64,000 nucleotides of DNA from Gracilaria domingensis (Eukaryota; Rhodophyta; Florideophyceae; Gracilariales; Gracilariaceae), in assembly GCA_022539475.1 (NCBI GenBank), contig VCMS01000003.1, positions 22,983 to 86,982 on the forward strand. The letters run 5' to 3'. This document shows, piece by piece, positions 55,020 through 64,000 of the stretch. The position numbers and the translations under genes are program-made. Within the stretch, counting starts at the first letter, position 1; every line of letters begins with the position of its first letter. The notes under the pieces were generated by a model that saw nothing but the letters and a program-made list of their open reading frames with translations, made no database searches and was not told where the DNA came from.

Positions 55020-55916
55020 ATGGCCACAGCCTCCGTCGACGCGCTGCGCGATACCCTCGCCGACCGCGAGGCAAAGCTCGACGTCGCCCGCAAAAAGCTC
55101 AAGCTCGCCAAAGAGCGCGCCGCGCGCCCAAAGCCAAAGTCCACCATCTCCAACATCCAGCAGCGCTACCTCTCCGCCATCGCAGAGCTCGAAGACAAGC
55201 CAGTGCCAAAGCCCGAGCCCCGCGCCTCCTCCAACGCCGTGTCCTCGCTCGCCAGTCGCTGGAACCAGGGCATCGAGCGCAAGGTGCAAAAGACCACAGT
55301 CAGCGTCAGGGGCGACGTCTCTGCCGCCAAGAAGAACTTTGCCCACTCCGATGTGCCCTCCATCGCCAGCGCCGCCGCTCGGCGCCCCAGCAGCGTCGAC
55401 CACGGTCCGGCCGAGTTTGAGGTCGAGGACGGCTCGGACATCCCCAGCTGGGCGAAGAACCAGCGAAAGCTCGTCATCAAGAAAGAGAACGCCAGAAGCT
55501 CCGTGCACGTCGACGTCCGCGAGATTCGCGGCAGCGTGCTCATGAACGCCGCGCGCGACGGCTCGGAGGCCGAGCGCACCAACAAGGTGGAACACGTTGG
55601 AAACGTCAAGGCCGCCCTGGCCATGTGGGGAAAGACCGCCGACGAGGACGCCAAGCTGCTCGCCAAGAAGAAGGAGGAGGAGGAGAGAGAACGCGCCTTA
55701 CAGGAGAAGCTTCGGAAAGAGCGTGAGGCAGAGGAGCTTGCAAACGCTTACAAACACGCTGTCGAAGCATTTGCAACCATGACCCTGGCCGACATGAACG
55801 ACGAGCCCAGCAAGGAAGTGCAGCTCATCGCCTTTTTGGAGAGGAAGATCGTTCTCGTTGAGCAGGAAATAAAAAAATTGGAGGACGAGCTCGCCGAGTT
55901 GGAAGCCGCCGAGTGA
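55020..55916 (+). CDS. Hypothetical coiled-coil protein
   Basis: 298 residues from ATG 55020. Residues 8-42 are a charged helix (DTLADREAKLDVARKKLKLA). The middle contains small conserved-looking motifs: SSLASRWNQGIE, VSVRGDVSAAKKNF and DGSDIPSWAKNQRKLVIK. Residues about 205-255 are a Glu/Lys-rich continuous helix and residues 268-298 a C-terminal coiled coil (VLVEQEIKKLEDELAELEA). No known family is assigned with confidence. The SRW, GDVSAAKKNF and DIPSWA motifs resemble short repeats of cytoskeleton-associated proteins, which is only a guess. It is convergent with the NAK kinase gene, 334 bp away. Confidence 0.65.
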   Translation: MATASVDALRDTLADREAKLDVARKKLKLAKERAARPKPKSTISNIQQRYLSAIAELEDKPVPKPEPRASSNAVSSLASRWNQGIERKVQKTTVSVRGDVSAAKKNFAHSDVPSIASAAARRPSSVDHGPAEFEVEDGSDIPSWAKNQRKLVIKKENARSSVHVDVREIRGSVLMNAARDGSEAERTNKVEHVGNVKAALAMWGKTADEDAKLLAKKKEEEERERALQEKLRKEREAEELANAYKHAVEAFATMTLADMNDEPSKEVQLIAFLERKIVLVEQEIKKLEDELAELEAAE

Positions 55917-56249
55917 TCTGTCTTCACCGTGCTTCACTACCGATGTTCCAACCGACCCCGTCATCGTTTTTTTGCGTACTACATCTCGTCTCCGCTGCTT
56001 TCATCCTCCGTGTGTTGGCAATACTTCCGATTCCACGCCGGCATTCCCCACATGGCAGCTTTCAAATGTTTAGAGTTACATTAGGTTCGGATTAGAGGCC
56101 GCGCGTTGCTTTCCACATCCGATTAATTTCGACGCCATGCCTACACTTCTCTCTACCAACTCATCCTAGCCACTACGGCTTACATATAACTTGAATAAGA
56201 AGAAAAGTTACTAATCAAAACCCAATGTGCTGCATTGTGTCCTCTACAC
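55917..56249. terminator. Shared 3' region of convergent genes
   Basis: 333 AT-richer bases separate two convergent stop codons. Each transcript should end here. No AATAAA is seen; TTACTAATC and GATTAATT words occur near 56124 and 56209. Confidence 0.3.
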
Positions 56250-57905
56250 TCACCCAAAGTCAATAAGATCCTCAAAGTTTGCAGCTTTTCCACATTCGCT
56301 CCCAGTCCCGCCTCCTCTACGCTCAACCACAGAATGCTGTCCAGACGCTTGTGGCTGTCCAGATACTTTCGGGCACCCTGATAAATCCGAAACGTCGATC
56401 AGCGATGGCATTGCAGTATTTCCTTGCTGGATCCTCGCGTATGGTGGAACTGTACTTGTAGCCGTTGGTTTCAGCTCGGATACACGCCCAAACGCACTGC
56501 GTCCAAACGCTTTTTCCTGTGTTGTGCGCCTATACTGTCGCGTCACAGACCCTGTGGAGCTATGAGCTCGATGGGGCATATTGCTTGGAGTAGACTTTGT
56601 CCATTCGGAAGAAAGTGTGCTTGACGAACTCGTCAGCACGTTGTTTGAAGTCGACTCTGTCGATGGCTTTTCAAAAGCAGATTCAAAATCTGCCCAGCTT
56701 TGGTTACTGACGCTACTGGGCTTCGCCTCTGACTCTGAAACAGAGCAAGCAGCTTTCCCGTGAGTGTTCTCAGAAACAAATAAGTCGTCAAAATCACCCA
56801 GCAGAGATTGAGACAATGGTTGAGAGGGTGCGGATGCTGCACTATCGATCAGAGGCAGCGCAGCGTTCGAACAGTCCGCTGCATTAGTAGCGTTTGAATC
56901 AATTCCAAAATCAACACATCGTCTTGCTCGCAGTTCACTTCCAACGCTCATCAGTTGCGGGTCATTTTCTCGGCCGAGCATTAGGTTCACCTCTTCAAGT
57001 ACTTGAAAAGAATCATATCGATGAGCAGGATCAACCACAAGCATGTTCCTCAACAGAGATATAAACTCGTCTGGATACGCTGGCTGGGTGGGGATGTTCG
57101 CCAGACCCTTCGTAATCTGCAGAGACGACGAACCATCAAACGGGAGCGAGTTGAACAGCAGCGCATACCAAATACAACCCAAAGACCACACATCGGCACG
57201 TTCGCAGATGAAAGGCTTGGAGTACAAATCAACCATCTCCGGCGCTCGATACATGGAAGTACAGTTATTGGCGACGTCCTCTTCAACCGCGAGAATATCA
57301 GCGCGCGAAAGCGGGCGCCAGGTACACGACGTAGCGCTGCCGAAATCGCACAGCTTATAACAGTGTTGCAGCCGGTCATACAACACGTTCTCCAGCTTGA
57401 CGTCGCGAACGAATACGGGAGGGCGCTGTGAGTGCACGTGAACAATGGCAGCAGTTATGTCTGCCAGCACGAGAAGCTTTCTCTGCGACGAGAGTTGAGA
57501 GCGCGACAAGATTTCAGGCAAAGTTCCTCCATCTGCCAGTTCAAACAACAGAAAGGCGTGTCCGTGGTGAAAGACCGCGTCGTAGAACTTGACAACGTTG
57601 GGATGCGGAGGCAGTTTTCGCAGAAACTCAATCTCCTGGTGGGCCTGGCGCCTCGGCTCCTCCTCGGAGCAAGACAAACGCTTGACGGCATACCTGGTAC
57701 CGTTGGGGACGTTGGACGACACCGGAGTGGCCACGTGAATGAAGGAGTAGCCGCCCTCCGCAAAGACAGATCCGAGACGCACCGATATGCCAGCAATGGT
57801 GAGGGTGAGGTTCTTGAAGGCGGTGTGCGAGGCTGGGGCGCTGGAGAAGGCAGAGTCGATGCCGCGCTCCACCGACTGCGCCGCCTTGAGCAGGGACTTG
57901 AACAT
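56250..57905 (-). CDS. NAK-family (AAK1/GAK/ARK-like) protein kinase
   Basis: 551 residues from ATG 57905 (MFKSLLKAAQSVERGID). The kinase domain covers residues about 35-310: Gly loop AEGGYSFIHV, Lys75 in RYAVKRL, catalytic VRDVKLENVL with Asp168, DFG at 187-189, and APE at 221-223. The spacing and the YSFIHVA and KLENVL blocks are those of the NAK family, which phosphorylates clathrin-adaptor mu subunits or regulates endocytosis and actin. HRD reads VRD, an atypical replacement of His. The C-terminal 240 residues are Ser rich and carry DFDDLF, WADFESAF and a terminal NFEDLIDFG, which look like adaptor-appendage and clathrin-box motifs. It is divergent from the GT61 gene. Confidence 0.88.
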   Translation of the reverse strand: MFKSLLKAAQSVERGIDSAFSSAPASHTAFKNLTLTIAGISVRLGSVFAEGGYSFIHVATPVSSNVPNGTRYAVKRLSCSEEEPRRQAHQEIEFLRKLPPHPNVVKFYDAVFHHGHAFLLFELADGGTLPEILSRSQLSSQRKLLVLADITAAIVHVHSQRPPVFVRDVKLENVLYDRLQHCYKLCDFGSATSCTWRPLSRADILAVEEDVANNCTSMYRAPEMVDLYSKPFICERADVWSLGCIWYALLFNSLPFDGSSSLQITKGLANIPTQPAYPDEFISLLRNMLVVDPAHRYDSFQVLEEVNLMLGRENDPQLMSVGSELRARRCVDFGIDSNATNAADCSNAALPLIDSAASAPSQPLSQSLLGDFDDLFVSENTHGKAACSVSESEAKPSSVSNQSWADFESAFEKPSTESTSNNVLTSSSSTLSSEWTKSTPSNMPHRAHSSTGSVTRQYRRTTQEKAFGRSAFGRVSELKPTATSTVPPYARIQQGNTAMPSLIDVSDLSGCPKVSGQPQASGQHSVVERRGGGTGSECGKAANFEDLIDFG

Positions 57906-58581
57906 GGTAAGCAGCTTCAGCTGAGCGAGTGCGAGCGCGGGCGCGCGGCTGCCATCTGAGTGCGGCGCGCACTGGCGGCGGTACGCGGCGCGCGAGGAAG
58001 CGGGCCGGCTGTGCGAGCGCGCGACGCAACGGAGCGACACGGGTGGCGCGCGTAGCTGAGCGCGCGAGAGCGGAGACGCGTCTGCAAAGCGCTAAGCCAA
58101 CGCCTCCGCCGCTCTCGCCGCCCTCGCCGCGCGCGCGACTGCCGTGGCGCCACGCAGCCGGCGCAGCCGGCGCAGCAACACGTGTGCGCGCGGCCGACGT
58201 GGACAGCTGCGGAGGAAAGCCGCGTTCGCTGTCGATAGTGTCGACGCGATACACGCTATGCGTGCGTCGCTGCCGCGGCGCGCGCGGCGCGCTGATTGGC
58301 GCGATACCCGCGCGTGTATCTATCTGCGGCGGTGTTCGCGTTCACTGCTGTGCGCACTGCCGCTCGCATTGCTTTCGCCCACGTGGTGAACACGCCCGCC
58401 TGCGCGCCGCGTCTTCCGCGCCGTCTCTTTCTCCAACGTTTGCTGCGTGCCGTTCACTTCTGTCTCGAATGTCTATCGGCACTCTCTTCCTCCCTTCCGC
58501 TTCTCGCCGCAACTGCTGCGCACTAACTGCCTAACCCCGCACCATTCCCCACCCTTCACTCCGTTCAGTTCGTCGCGTTTC
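57906..58581. promoter_or_regulatory. Divergent promoter region, NAK kinase / GT61
   Basis: 676 bases between divergent starts. They are GC rich next to the kinase and turn pyrimidine rich with TTTCTCC and TTCCTCCC before the glycosyltransferase. A GCCGGCGCA direct repeat lies at about 58157-58175. No TATA box is evident. Confidence 0.4.
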
Positions 58582-60360
58582 ATGGCCGCTAAGCTTCGCC
58601 TTCGCGCTCATGCCAAAGCCGCCAAGCTCCTCCTGCCGCTCAAGCGCTCGCCCAGGCTCTCTCCCCGCGTCCTTTCTTACGTTGGCGTGTTCTGCTTCAT
58701 CTCATGTTTGACAGTCGCTTTCCGTCAGTTCAATTATTTGTACCATCTCACGCAACCGGACATCGTGCCAGACGCTTCTCGCCGCCGATCGCGTTCCAAC
58801 GCCACGTCGTTTGCGCTCAACGGCTTGCAGCGGATAGAGCAGTCTGTTAACTTGTGGCGACATGAAGACACCGATTGTCCCCCCGAACCCAACCCCCCTG
58901 ACCCCTCACTGTACGCCACTGGATCCGAACGCTGTTTCGCGCTGGGCCTTCCCGATGCCGTCAATAGAACTCTGCGAAAAGGTGACGCCGCGTCCTTCTG
59001 GCAGATGAACAGCAGAGCCCTGTGCTACTCTGAGCGCCCGCTGTGTCTGTATGGCAGAAGTATGAGAAACTTGTTGTCGTTTGAGCAGCGTGGCATGTCC
59101 AGTTGTCAGGTGCTTTCCGTCCGGGACCAAAAGCTGCACGAAGCGTCGCAAACTGGCCTCAATGAATCGTGCGCCGCCTTTCGAAATCGCTACGTCGCCA
59201 GCATGTACGGCGAGGAAGTCTTTTACTCGTGGCAACAGTGGGAGCAGTACGTAGCCACAAAGACGTACGAAAACCCCAGACATCATGCCGTGGAATGGAA
59301 ATCTGAGTTCGCAATCATCGTTCCCAAGTATAACTGGTCGTACAATATCTGTCACTACAATCGGATATGGAACTTCATTATGTACGTCATTCGCAATCTT
59401 CATATTTTTGTCCCGGACGCAGACCAGATCAAACATATTGATGTTCTCTTCCGCTCGGGTTATAAATACAATCAGCACTGGCATGTTGGAATACGAAACA
59501 ACACTTTGCCATACTTGGAGCGACAGGTCGGCAAATCCATAAGCGTGTCGAAGATACGGTACGACTATCTACGCGATTATCAATGCGTTCGGAGGAGTAT
59601 ACTGCTCGGGCGAGAAGCCAGAATCGATGCCTTTCCGTTTTTCAACGATACTCCAGTCTGGAGACCCGAAGATCTGATAAGTGATTCTCATTGGCCCGTA
59701 ATTCCGCAGGACGCACTTTGGCTGCGCAACGCGGTACTCACCGAAGCAGGCTTGGGTTCTCTCGCGACTTCTGTGGTGGACGGCGTCGAGCAGTTTGAAC
59801 ATATTCGTTTGCCGCCACGTAGAGTCGGGTTTTTGGAGAGATCACCACGCTCCAAACGTCGACTCACTCCCAGCGGTAAGATGTGGTTGGAAAACACCTT
59901 GGAAGAACTTTGCAAGAAGCATGGTATGGAGTACAAACATATTCGGACGAGCGGCGCTATGTCGTTTAAAGAGCAAGTGAACCAATTGCAGTCTATTGGA
60001 CTGGCCGTTGGAATTCATGGTGCGAACATGGTGAACACTGTTTTCATGCCAACGGCTGGTGCGCTCTTTGAAATTTTCCCATGGCGATATGTGCGGTACT
60101 ATTACGCGAGCGGAAGTAACTCTGGACTGAGATATAGTTTCCACGAACCCGAACGCGGATATGACCGTAACTGCAGCTTCACCAGCCCAACTTGTTTTAT
60201 GAAATACCGAGAATCTGTAATTTACCTCACAGAGTCAGACAGAGAGGTGATTCACAAGCGACTTGAAAGTGCTATCATGTACATAACTGGACTGCATCGG
60301 TTGTTTCCGGATGGTGTTATTCCATTGAGAAAAGAAGGGCATTTGTATCAGTTTGGGTAG
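58582..60360 (+). CDS. GT61-like (DUF563) glycosyltransferase, type II membrane protein
   Basis: 592 residues from ATG 58582 (MAAKLRLRAHAKAAK). A basic cytoplasmic start is followed by one membrane anchor at about residues 29-47 (VLSYVGVFCFISCLTVAF), the layout of a Golgi type II enzyme. The lumenal part has several NxS/T sites. The family signature GIHGANMVNTVFMPTAGALFE with IFPW lies near residues 477-501 and corresponds to HGAGLTN..F..P...EI of GT61 enzymes (EOGT, plant xylosyl- and arabinosyltransferases). SEFAIIVPKYNWSYNICHYN also fits the family's N-terminal half. It probably adds pentose or GlcNAc to glycoproteins or cell-wall polysaccharides; the donor cannot be told. Possibly longer upstream, but this ATG gives a proper signal anchor. 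Confidence 0.85.
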   Translation: MAAKLRLRAHAKAAKLLLPLKRSPRLSPRVLSYVGVFCFISCLTVAFRQFNYLYHLTQPDIVPDASRRRSRSNATSFALNGLQRIEQSVNLWRHEDTDCPPEPNPPDPSLYATGSERCFALGLPDAVNRTLRKGDAASFWQMNSRALCYSERPLCLYGRSMRNLLSFEQRGMSSCQVLSVRDQKLHEASQTGLNESCAAFRNRYVASMYGEEVFYSWQQWEQYVATKTYENPRHHAVEWKSEFAIIVPKYNWSYNICHYNRIWNFIMYVIRNLHIFVPDADQIKHIDVLFRSGYKYNQHWHVGIRNNTLPYLERQVGKSISVSKIRYDYLRDYQCVRRSILLGREARIDAFPFFNDTPVWRPEDLISDSHWPVIPQDALWLRNAVLTEAGLGSLATSVVDGVEQFEHIRLPPRRVGFLERSPRSKRRLTPSGKMWLENTLEELCKKHGMEYKHIRTSGAMSFKEQVNQLQSIGLAVGIHGANMVNTVFMPTAGALFEIFPWRYVRYYYASGSNSGLRYSFHEPERGYDRNCSFTSPTCFMKYRESVIYLTESDREVIHKRLESAIMYITGLHRLFPDGVIPLRKEGHLYQFG

Positions 60361-62395
60361 GAATAGCGCGCGAAACATGTCAAATATTTTATGTGGATGC
60401 GAATCGGGAAGATGGTAACAGGGAGAACAAAAGCCGTATACGTAGAAGTATTGAATCCCCTGTAGAACATGCATGAAAGAGCATCACGGTAGTCATGTGT
60501 AGCAACATTCATTATGGGCACTGGCACGAAGCTTTCTCGTGAGTAATCTACGACTACAAACCACGACTAGGCAAGGGATTTGTATTGTGGAAGATCCAGC
60601 ATGAATACCAACTTGTCATGACAGCGTCTGCATGATGCATGGTCTAGCGGTGGGAGAGCTCCGTGGAAGTCTTGTAGTCACCATACATCGCTAAAATGCT
60701 GAACAAACTCGTGCGCACCGTCGCAGTAACCAATATTTGGAAGAGAGGTCTCTTGAGGCATTTTGGGAACTATGCTAGTTTGTGTCGTCACGTTGTCCTC
60801 GCACAGGGGAGATCAGATCTGAAATACCGGAGCTTGGAAGGTATTCACTTTAATTTTGCGGAAATGGAATGCAACGGCTAACGCTCTTCCCCATAGTTTC
60901 TTTATCACTATTGACGGTGAAGGAGTGGTTACCGATGGGAACGATAGAACACGTCACGCCTTTTGTAGCTCGAAGGGGAGGATTATAATGCAGTTATGAT
61001 AAGTTATACAGAACGCTGGCATTATAGATAGCATCTGAAAGGCAAAGTGGCCGCGCGGGCGGGGTGGAGTCTTTTTGGCGATCAAGGTCAAAGGCGGAAC
61101 AATAGACAACCCTAACATCTGGTCGTCGTTCTATGAAGGTAAATGAGACGTTTGGCTCTTGGATGGCTCTTTTGGGAAACCTGACGTCTGGCGTTGCAGT
61201 CGTCGTTTGTTCCAGCATGCAGGAAGGAAATGGCATGTGCTCGGCATGTCACGATTAGAACTGCTTGAAGCGTGTTTGAATGTGTGCATTATATACATGT
61301 GATTCTTTTTGCCCAAGACATTAATTCTGTGCGCTCTGCAAGAAGGAAAGGTTTGAGAAGAATGGCGATGAAACAGCGCGTTTCACATGGTCTCCAGTGC
61401 CATGAACTGTGAGCCTTGTCTTGAAATGTAGCACCAAGTTGAGGAGGGTTATTGGCACGGAAGGGCCACGAAGGCATAGCAGCCAACAGCTGCGAAGTGG
61501 ACGCGTACATGTTGATGGGCGTTTTATTGCTCTTGCGAGCAGGTATTGTGCTTTGGGAAGAGACACTCAACGAGTTGAGAAAGCAGTTTCTTTGGCGTTA
61601 TTTTGCAGAATCTATCTACTGTACGGAGCACCTGCGTTCGGTAGAATCAAAAGGTAGCAAAGTCTCCAAGTGTTGGTGGCAAGTTGGTTGCAACCTCAGG
61701 CACATCATTTCTACACACGGTAAGCTACCCCTGGTACTGGGACCGACACGGTGCTCGGTCCCAGTTTGCTTGTTTTTGCTTTTAACTTCACATGATTGAC
61801 CGTTTGGGATGACTGACAGCTGTGGCGATTAACTTGATTATTCGTGTGGAATATTACAAGTCATATCCGTGCCCGTACGTTATTAGCCTTTCCTTGTGGG
61901 AGCTTGGACCCAGCTGCTGGGATGTGTAAAAGGAGGTTACAAGAAATCAGCTGCAGAACTTGCGTGAACGTCCACTCTTTTTCTGCGTTTATGGCAGTTG
62001 AGATGACAACTACCAAAATCTACAATTTTGAAGTGGAGGAAACGAAAAGTATGACACTAAGGGTTTGTTTATTCGCAACGGAGATTCAAATGGGTGACTA
62101 CCAAGGGTAGGAAGGGATATTGACGTGTCGTTCAGACCAGCGGGTGTGAAGCAATGGCGGTTTGAAAGTTGTCCGTCCAGTGCGTGCGTTCGCAAGATAG
62201 TACTGGGCGCGGCATTCCTTGTAGACTGCTGGCATGAAAGAACGGCCGTGTTGCTCATGTAGGCATGGAAGAGAGAGCGCATAAAGAGCGAAAAAACCCG
62301 AGCGCTCTCTCTCATTCCTGGAATGTCACACAGACGCGCGAAACTTTGTAGTGGTGTGAAGGGATTTTCCACCAGGCTGCCTCAGAGGAGAGAAG
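60361..62395. other. Intergenic, no supported gene
   Basis: About 2 kb. The longest frames (61452-61799 plus, 62010-62372 minus) have no motifs. A GGTCTAGCGGTGGGAGAGCTC stretch near 60640 recalls a tRNA A-box, but no B-box or cloverleaf follows. GCGCTCTCTCTCATTCC at 62301-62317 may belong to the promoter of the next gene. Confidence 0.4.
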
Positions 62396-63139
62396 ATGAG
62401 AATTTGTACCCAGATTACATTGTGCGCGATTGCGGCTCTTTCGCTGGTGATTGGTGCAGTGGGCAACCACAATCCATGTCATGCAGACAAGACGTTACAA
62501 GGCGTGAACGTAACGTGCGGTGTGGTAGCCATCCCTCCAGGGCTGTGTTCGGCGTGCAAGCTGAAGCGCGTTCAGCCAGGCGGCCATTTTCAGGATTGCA
62601 CCTCTATTTACGACGTTCGCGCTCCCAGCTGCATCGCAAAGCTAGAGGAGTATGCGAGGTTGAATAAGCACTGCGACCCAGTTCGCGCAGAACAAGTTCC
62701 GAAAATCATGAGCTGTGAAAGGGCGAGACAGGGCATTGACTACTTTATGTACTCGATCTGCGAGCAATGTTGCGACTGCATCCCGAGAGGAACACATATC
62801 TCACAGTATGGCTTTCGGCAGTCAATCGACAAGCTTTTCAATGTAGCGAGGGGCAACTGTCCCGCGCACGCTGTATACGACGTGTGCAAAGTATGGCCGA
62901 AAATTCGGGGGGTGATTCGGCCGGGGCAGTCCAGACAGATCAAGGCACCCATGGTGTGCCCTCATCTGAAGACATGGCTCCGGAACCCCGACAACGAAAA
63001 CTGGCTGTACAGGAACCAGGTCAAGTTCCACGAGGCGGTTGGCAGATTCCTCAACACGTTTGTCGACGTGACTGAGTGTGGGGTGCGCGCCACCTGGGAC
63101 GCTTGCGTGACATTGGAGACGAAGCAGCGGAGGTTGTGA
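62396..63139 (+). CDS. Secreted cysteine-rich protein of unknown function
   Basis: 247 residues from ATG 62396. The signal peptide MRICTQITLCAIAALSLVIG is followed by a compact chain with about 18 cysteines, including CGVVAIPPGLCSACK, CEQCCDCIPRGTH and the later VTECGVRATWDACV. It has one NVT glycosylation site and the segments ISQYGFRQSIDKLFNVARG and CPHLKTWLRNPDNENWLYR. It is probably disulphide-bonded and secreted or at the cell surface. The family is not recognised. It has no membrane anchor and no intron. It shares the secreted Cys-rich character with the gene at 33791-34336, but no clear sequence similarity. Confidence 0.75.
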   Translation: MRICTQITLCAIAALSLVIGAVGNHNPCHADKTLQGVNVTCGVVAIPPGLCSACKLKRVQPGGHFQDCTSIYDVRAPSCIAKLEEYARLNKHCDPVRAEQVPKIMSCERARQGIDYFMYSICEQCCDCIPRGTHISQYGFRQSIDKLFNVARGNCPAHAVYDVCKVWPKIRGVIRPGQSRQIKAPMVCPHLKTWLRNPDNENWLYRNQVKFHEAVGRFLNTFVDVTECGVRATWDACVTLETKQRRL

Positions 63140-64000
63140 GTGGGTAACAGTATGAAGCTGTATGTGTAACTTTACTTGGATAAAGTTACAGTACGCATAG
63201 ATGCAGCATCTGGTTGGTGCAGCTCACGCCCAAGTGCACCCAGCGGCGCGCTGCGTGCTGCACGCACAAGAGCTGCAGTGTGCGGAAGAAGGTGATAACG
63301 TTAGGTGCGCTGCGGGCGCTGAATCTGTGCAGTGTCCATCTCTAAAATGTACTGTGCGCAGGTAGATTTGTATTAGTTACCCAGCCAGCGTACCCCTGGG
63401 TAGATAGAAGCTGTGTGGACGAGCCAATGGTATGAACGGTACAACAAACCATGAAACAGACGGCGGACAGTGCGCGCCGCGCACACGCAGCCCGGCGGCA
63501 GTCGCGAGGCACGCGCGACGCGCGCAGATCCCGCGCGCGCGTCCACACTGTGAACGTTGAAGGCAGAAAGCGTTTGGTGGCCGCGGAACGAGCGCCGACC
63601 AGTGCGCTGCAAGCGGCCTCTCGCGAGTCGCGGGGCGATTGAAAACGCGGCAAGGATAGCCGCGGCGCGCCACGGGCGTGTGGGCGTGCAACCAGCGTGT
63701 GCATGGCGGGCGCACTCGAGAGCGAGCCGTTCACCGCGGTGGCGCGCGGCGGCCGCACAACGGCCACCGCTGTTTCTTTTGCGGCGGCGCGCGCGCGCGC
63801 GCGCGCACCGCCGCAAACGGCTTGGCCGCGGTTTCGTTCGCTTGCGCGCGGCCAAACGCGCGCCGCGCCGCGCAAGCACATGCCTGCGCAGACAAAATAT
63901 GTTGCTGACATGGCTGACGGCGCGCGCTGCTCAAGTTGATGCGCGTGAGAGTGACGGCGCGGCGTTGGACCGGCGCCAGCACACACTTGTCTAACTTTAC
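63140..64000. other. CpG-rich intergenic end of the window
   Basis: No supported gene. Open frames on both strands (for example 63342-63986 minus and 63557-63994 plus) overlap fully and are rich in Ala, Arg and Gly, as expected of GCGC-rich DNA. A (GC)n run lies at 63786-63806. Confidence 0.4.

Noticed and set aside
60620-60700. tRNA-like stretch GGTCTAGCGGTGGGAGAGCTC
   Set aside because: An A-box-like sequence is present, but no B-box (GGTTCGA), acceptor stem or cloverleaf follows.
1-64000. Firm assignment to red algae
   Set aside because: Gene structure and content are compatible with it, but no lineage-specific gene is present. It stays a suggestion.

Overview
This is nuclear DNA of a eukaryote. 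It holds two long LTR retrotransposons, GT-AG introns with CTAAC/CTGAC-like branch sites, and proteins such as a NAK-type adaptor kinase, a BUB1-like kinase, a type II NADH dehydrogenase and a GT61 glycosyltransferase. Several host genes look intronless, others carry a few short introns (about 65-135 nt), and the genes often sit in divergent pairs. GC content swings strongly, from AT-richer stretches near 22-29 kb and 43-51 kb to extremely CpG-rich stretches near 34, 37-41 and 52-55 kb. An algal, possibly red-algal, protist fits (few introns, many Ty3/Gypsy elements, an NDH-2 with a basic N-terminal extension), but nothing in the window proves the lineage.

Bases 1-22.4 kb are retroelements. 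Element 1 (plus strand, 5' LTR beyond the window) runs from gag to a chromodomain, carries an unusual open region on the opposite strand, and ends in a 3' LTR at 9514-10502. Element 2 (minus strand, 10494-22387) has both LTRs. The two related Ty3/Gypsy chromoviruses meet tail to tail. Both are broken fossils.

Bases 22.4-29.3 kb hold a BUB1-like kinase-domain exon whose following intron received element 2, an unassigned probably spliced region, a full-length hAT-type transposase-like gene, and a three-exon type II NADH dehydrogenase. Bases 29.3-43 kb hold a coiled-coil protein, a small secreted Cys-rich protein divergent from an AT3-SGNH acyltransferase, and two tandem Sel1-repeat genes, the second fused to a protein-kinase domain. 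Two of these genes show single-base frame disagreements that look like assembly indels.

Bases 43-51 kb form an AT-richer island with the most striking feature: two tandem five-exon genes for ionotropic-glutamate-receptor-like membrane proteins. They have a signal peptide, split ligand-binding lobes with the conserved S1 arginine, M1, an M3 containing YEASMT, and M4, with identical intron phases. They lack the large amino-terminal domain and a recognisable pore loop. Bases 51.8-64 kb carry an acylphosphatase, a low-complexity Ser/Pro/Gly-rich protein, a coiled-coil protein, a NAK-family kinase, a GT61-like glycosyltransferase and a secreted Cys-rich protein. No CRISPR array, rRNA or tRNA gene was found.
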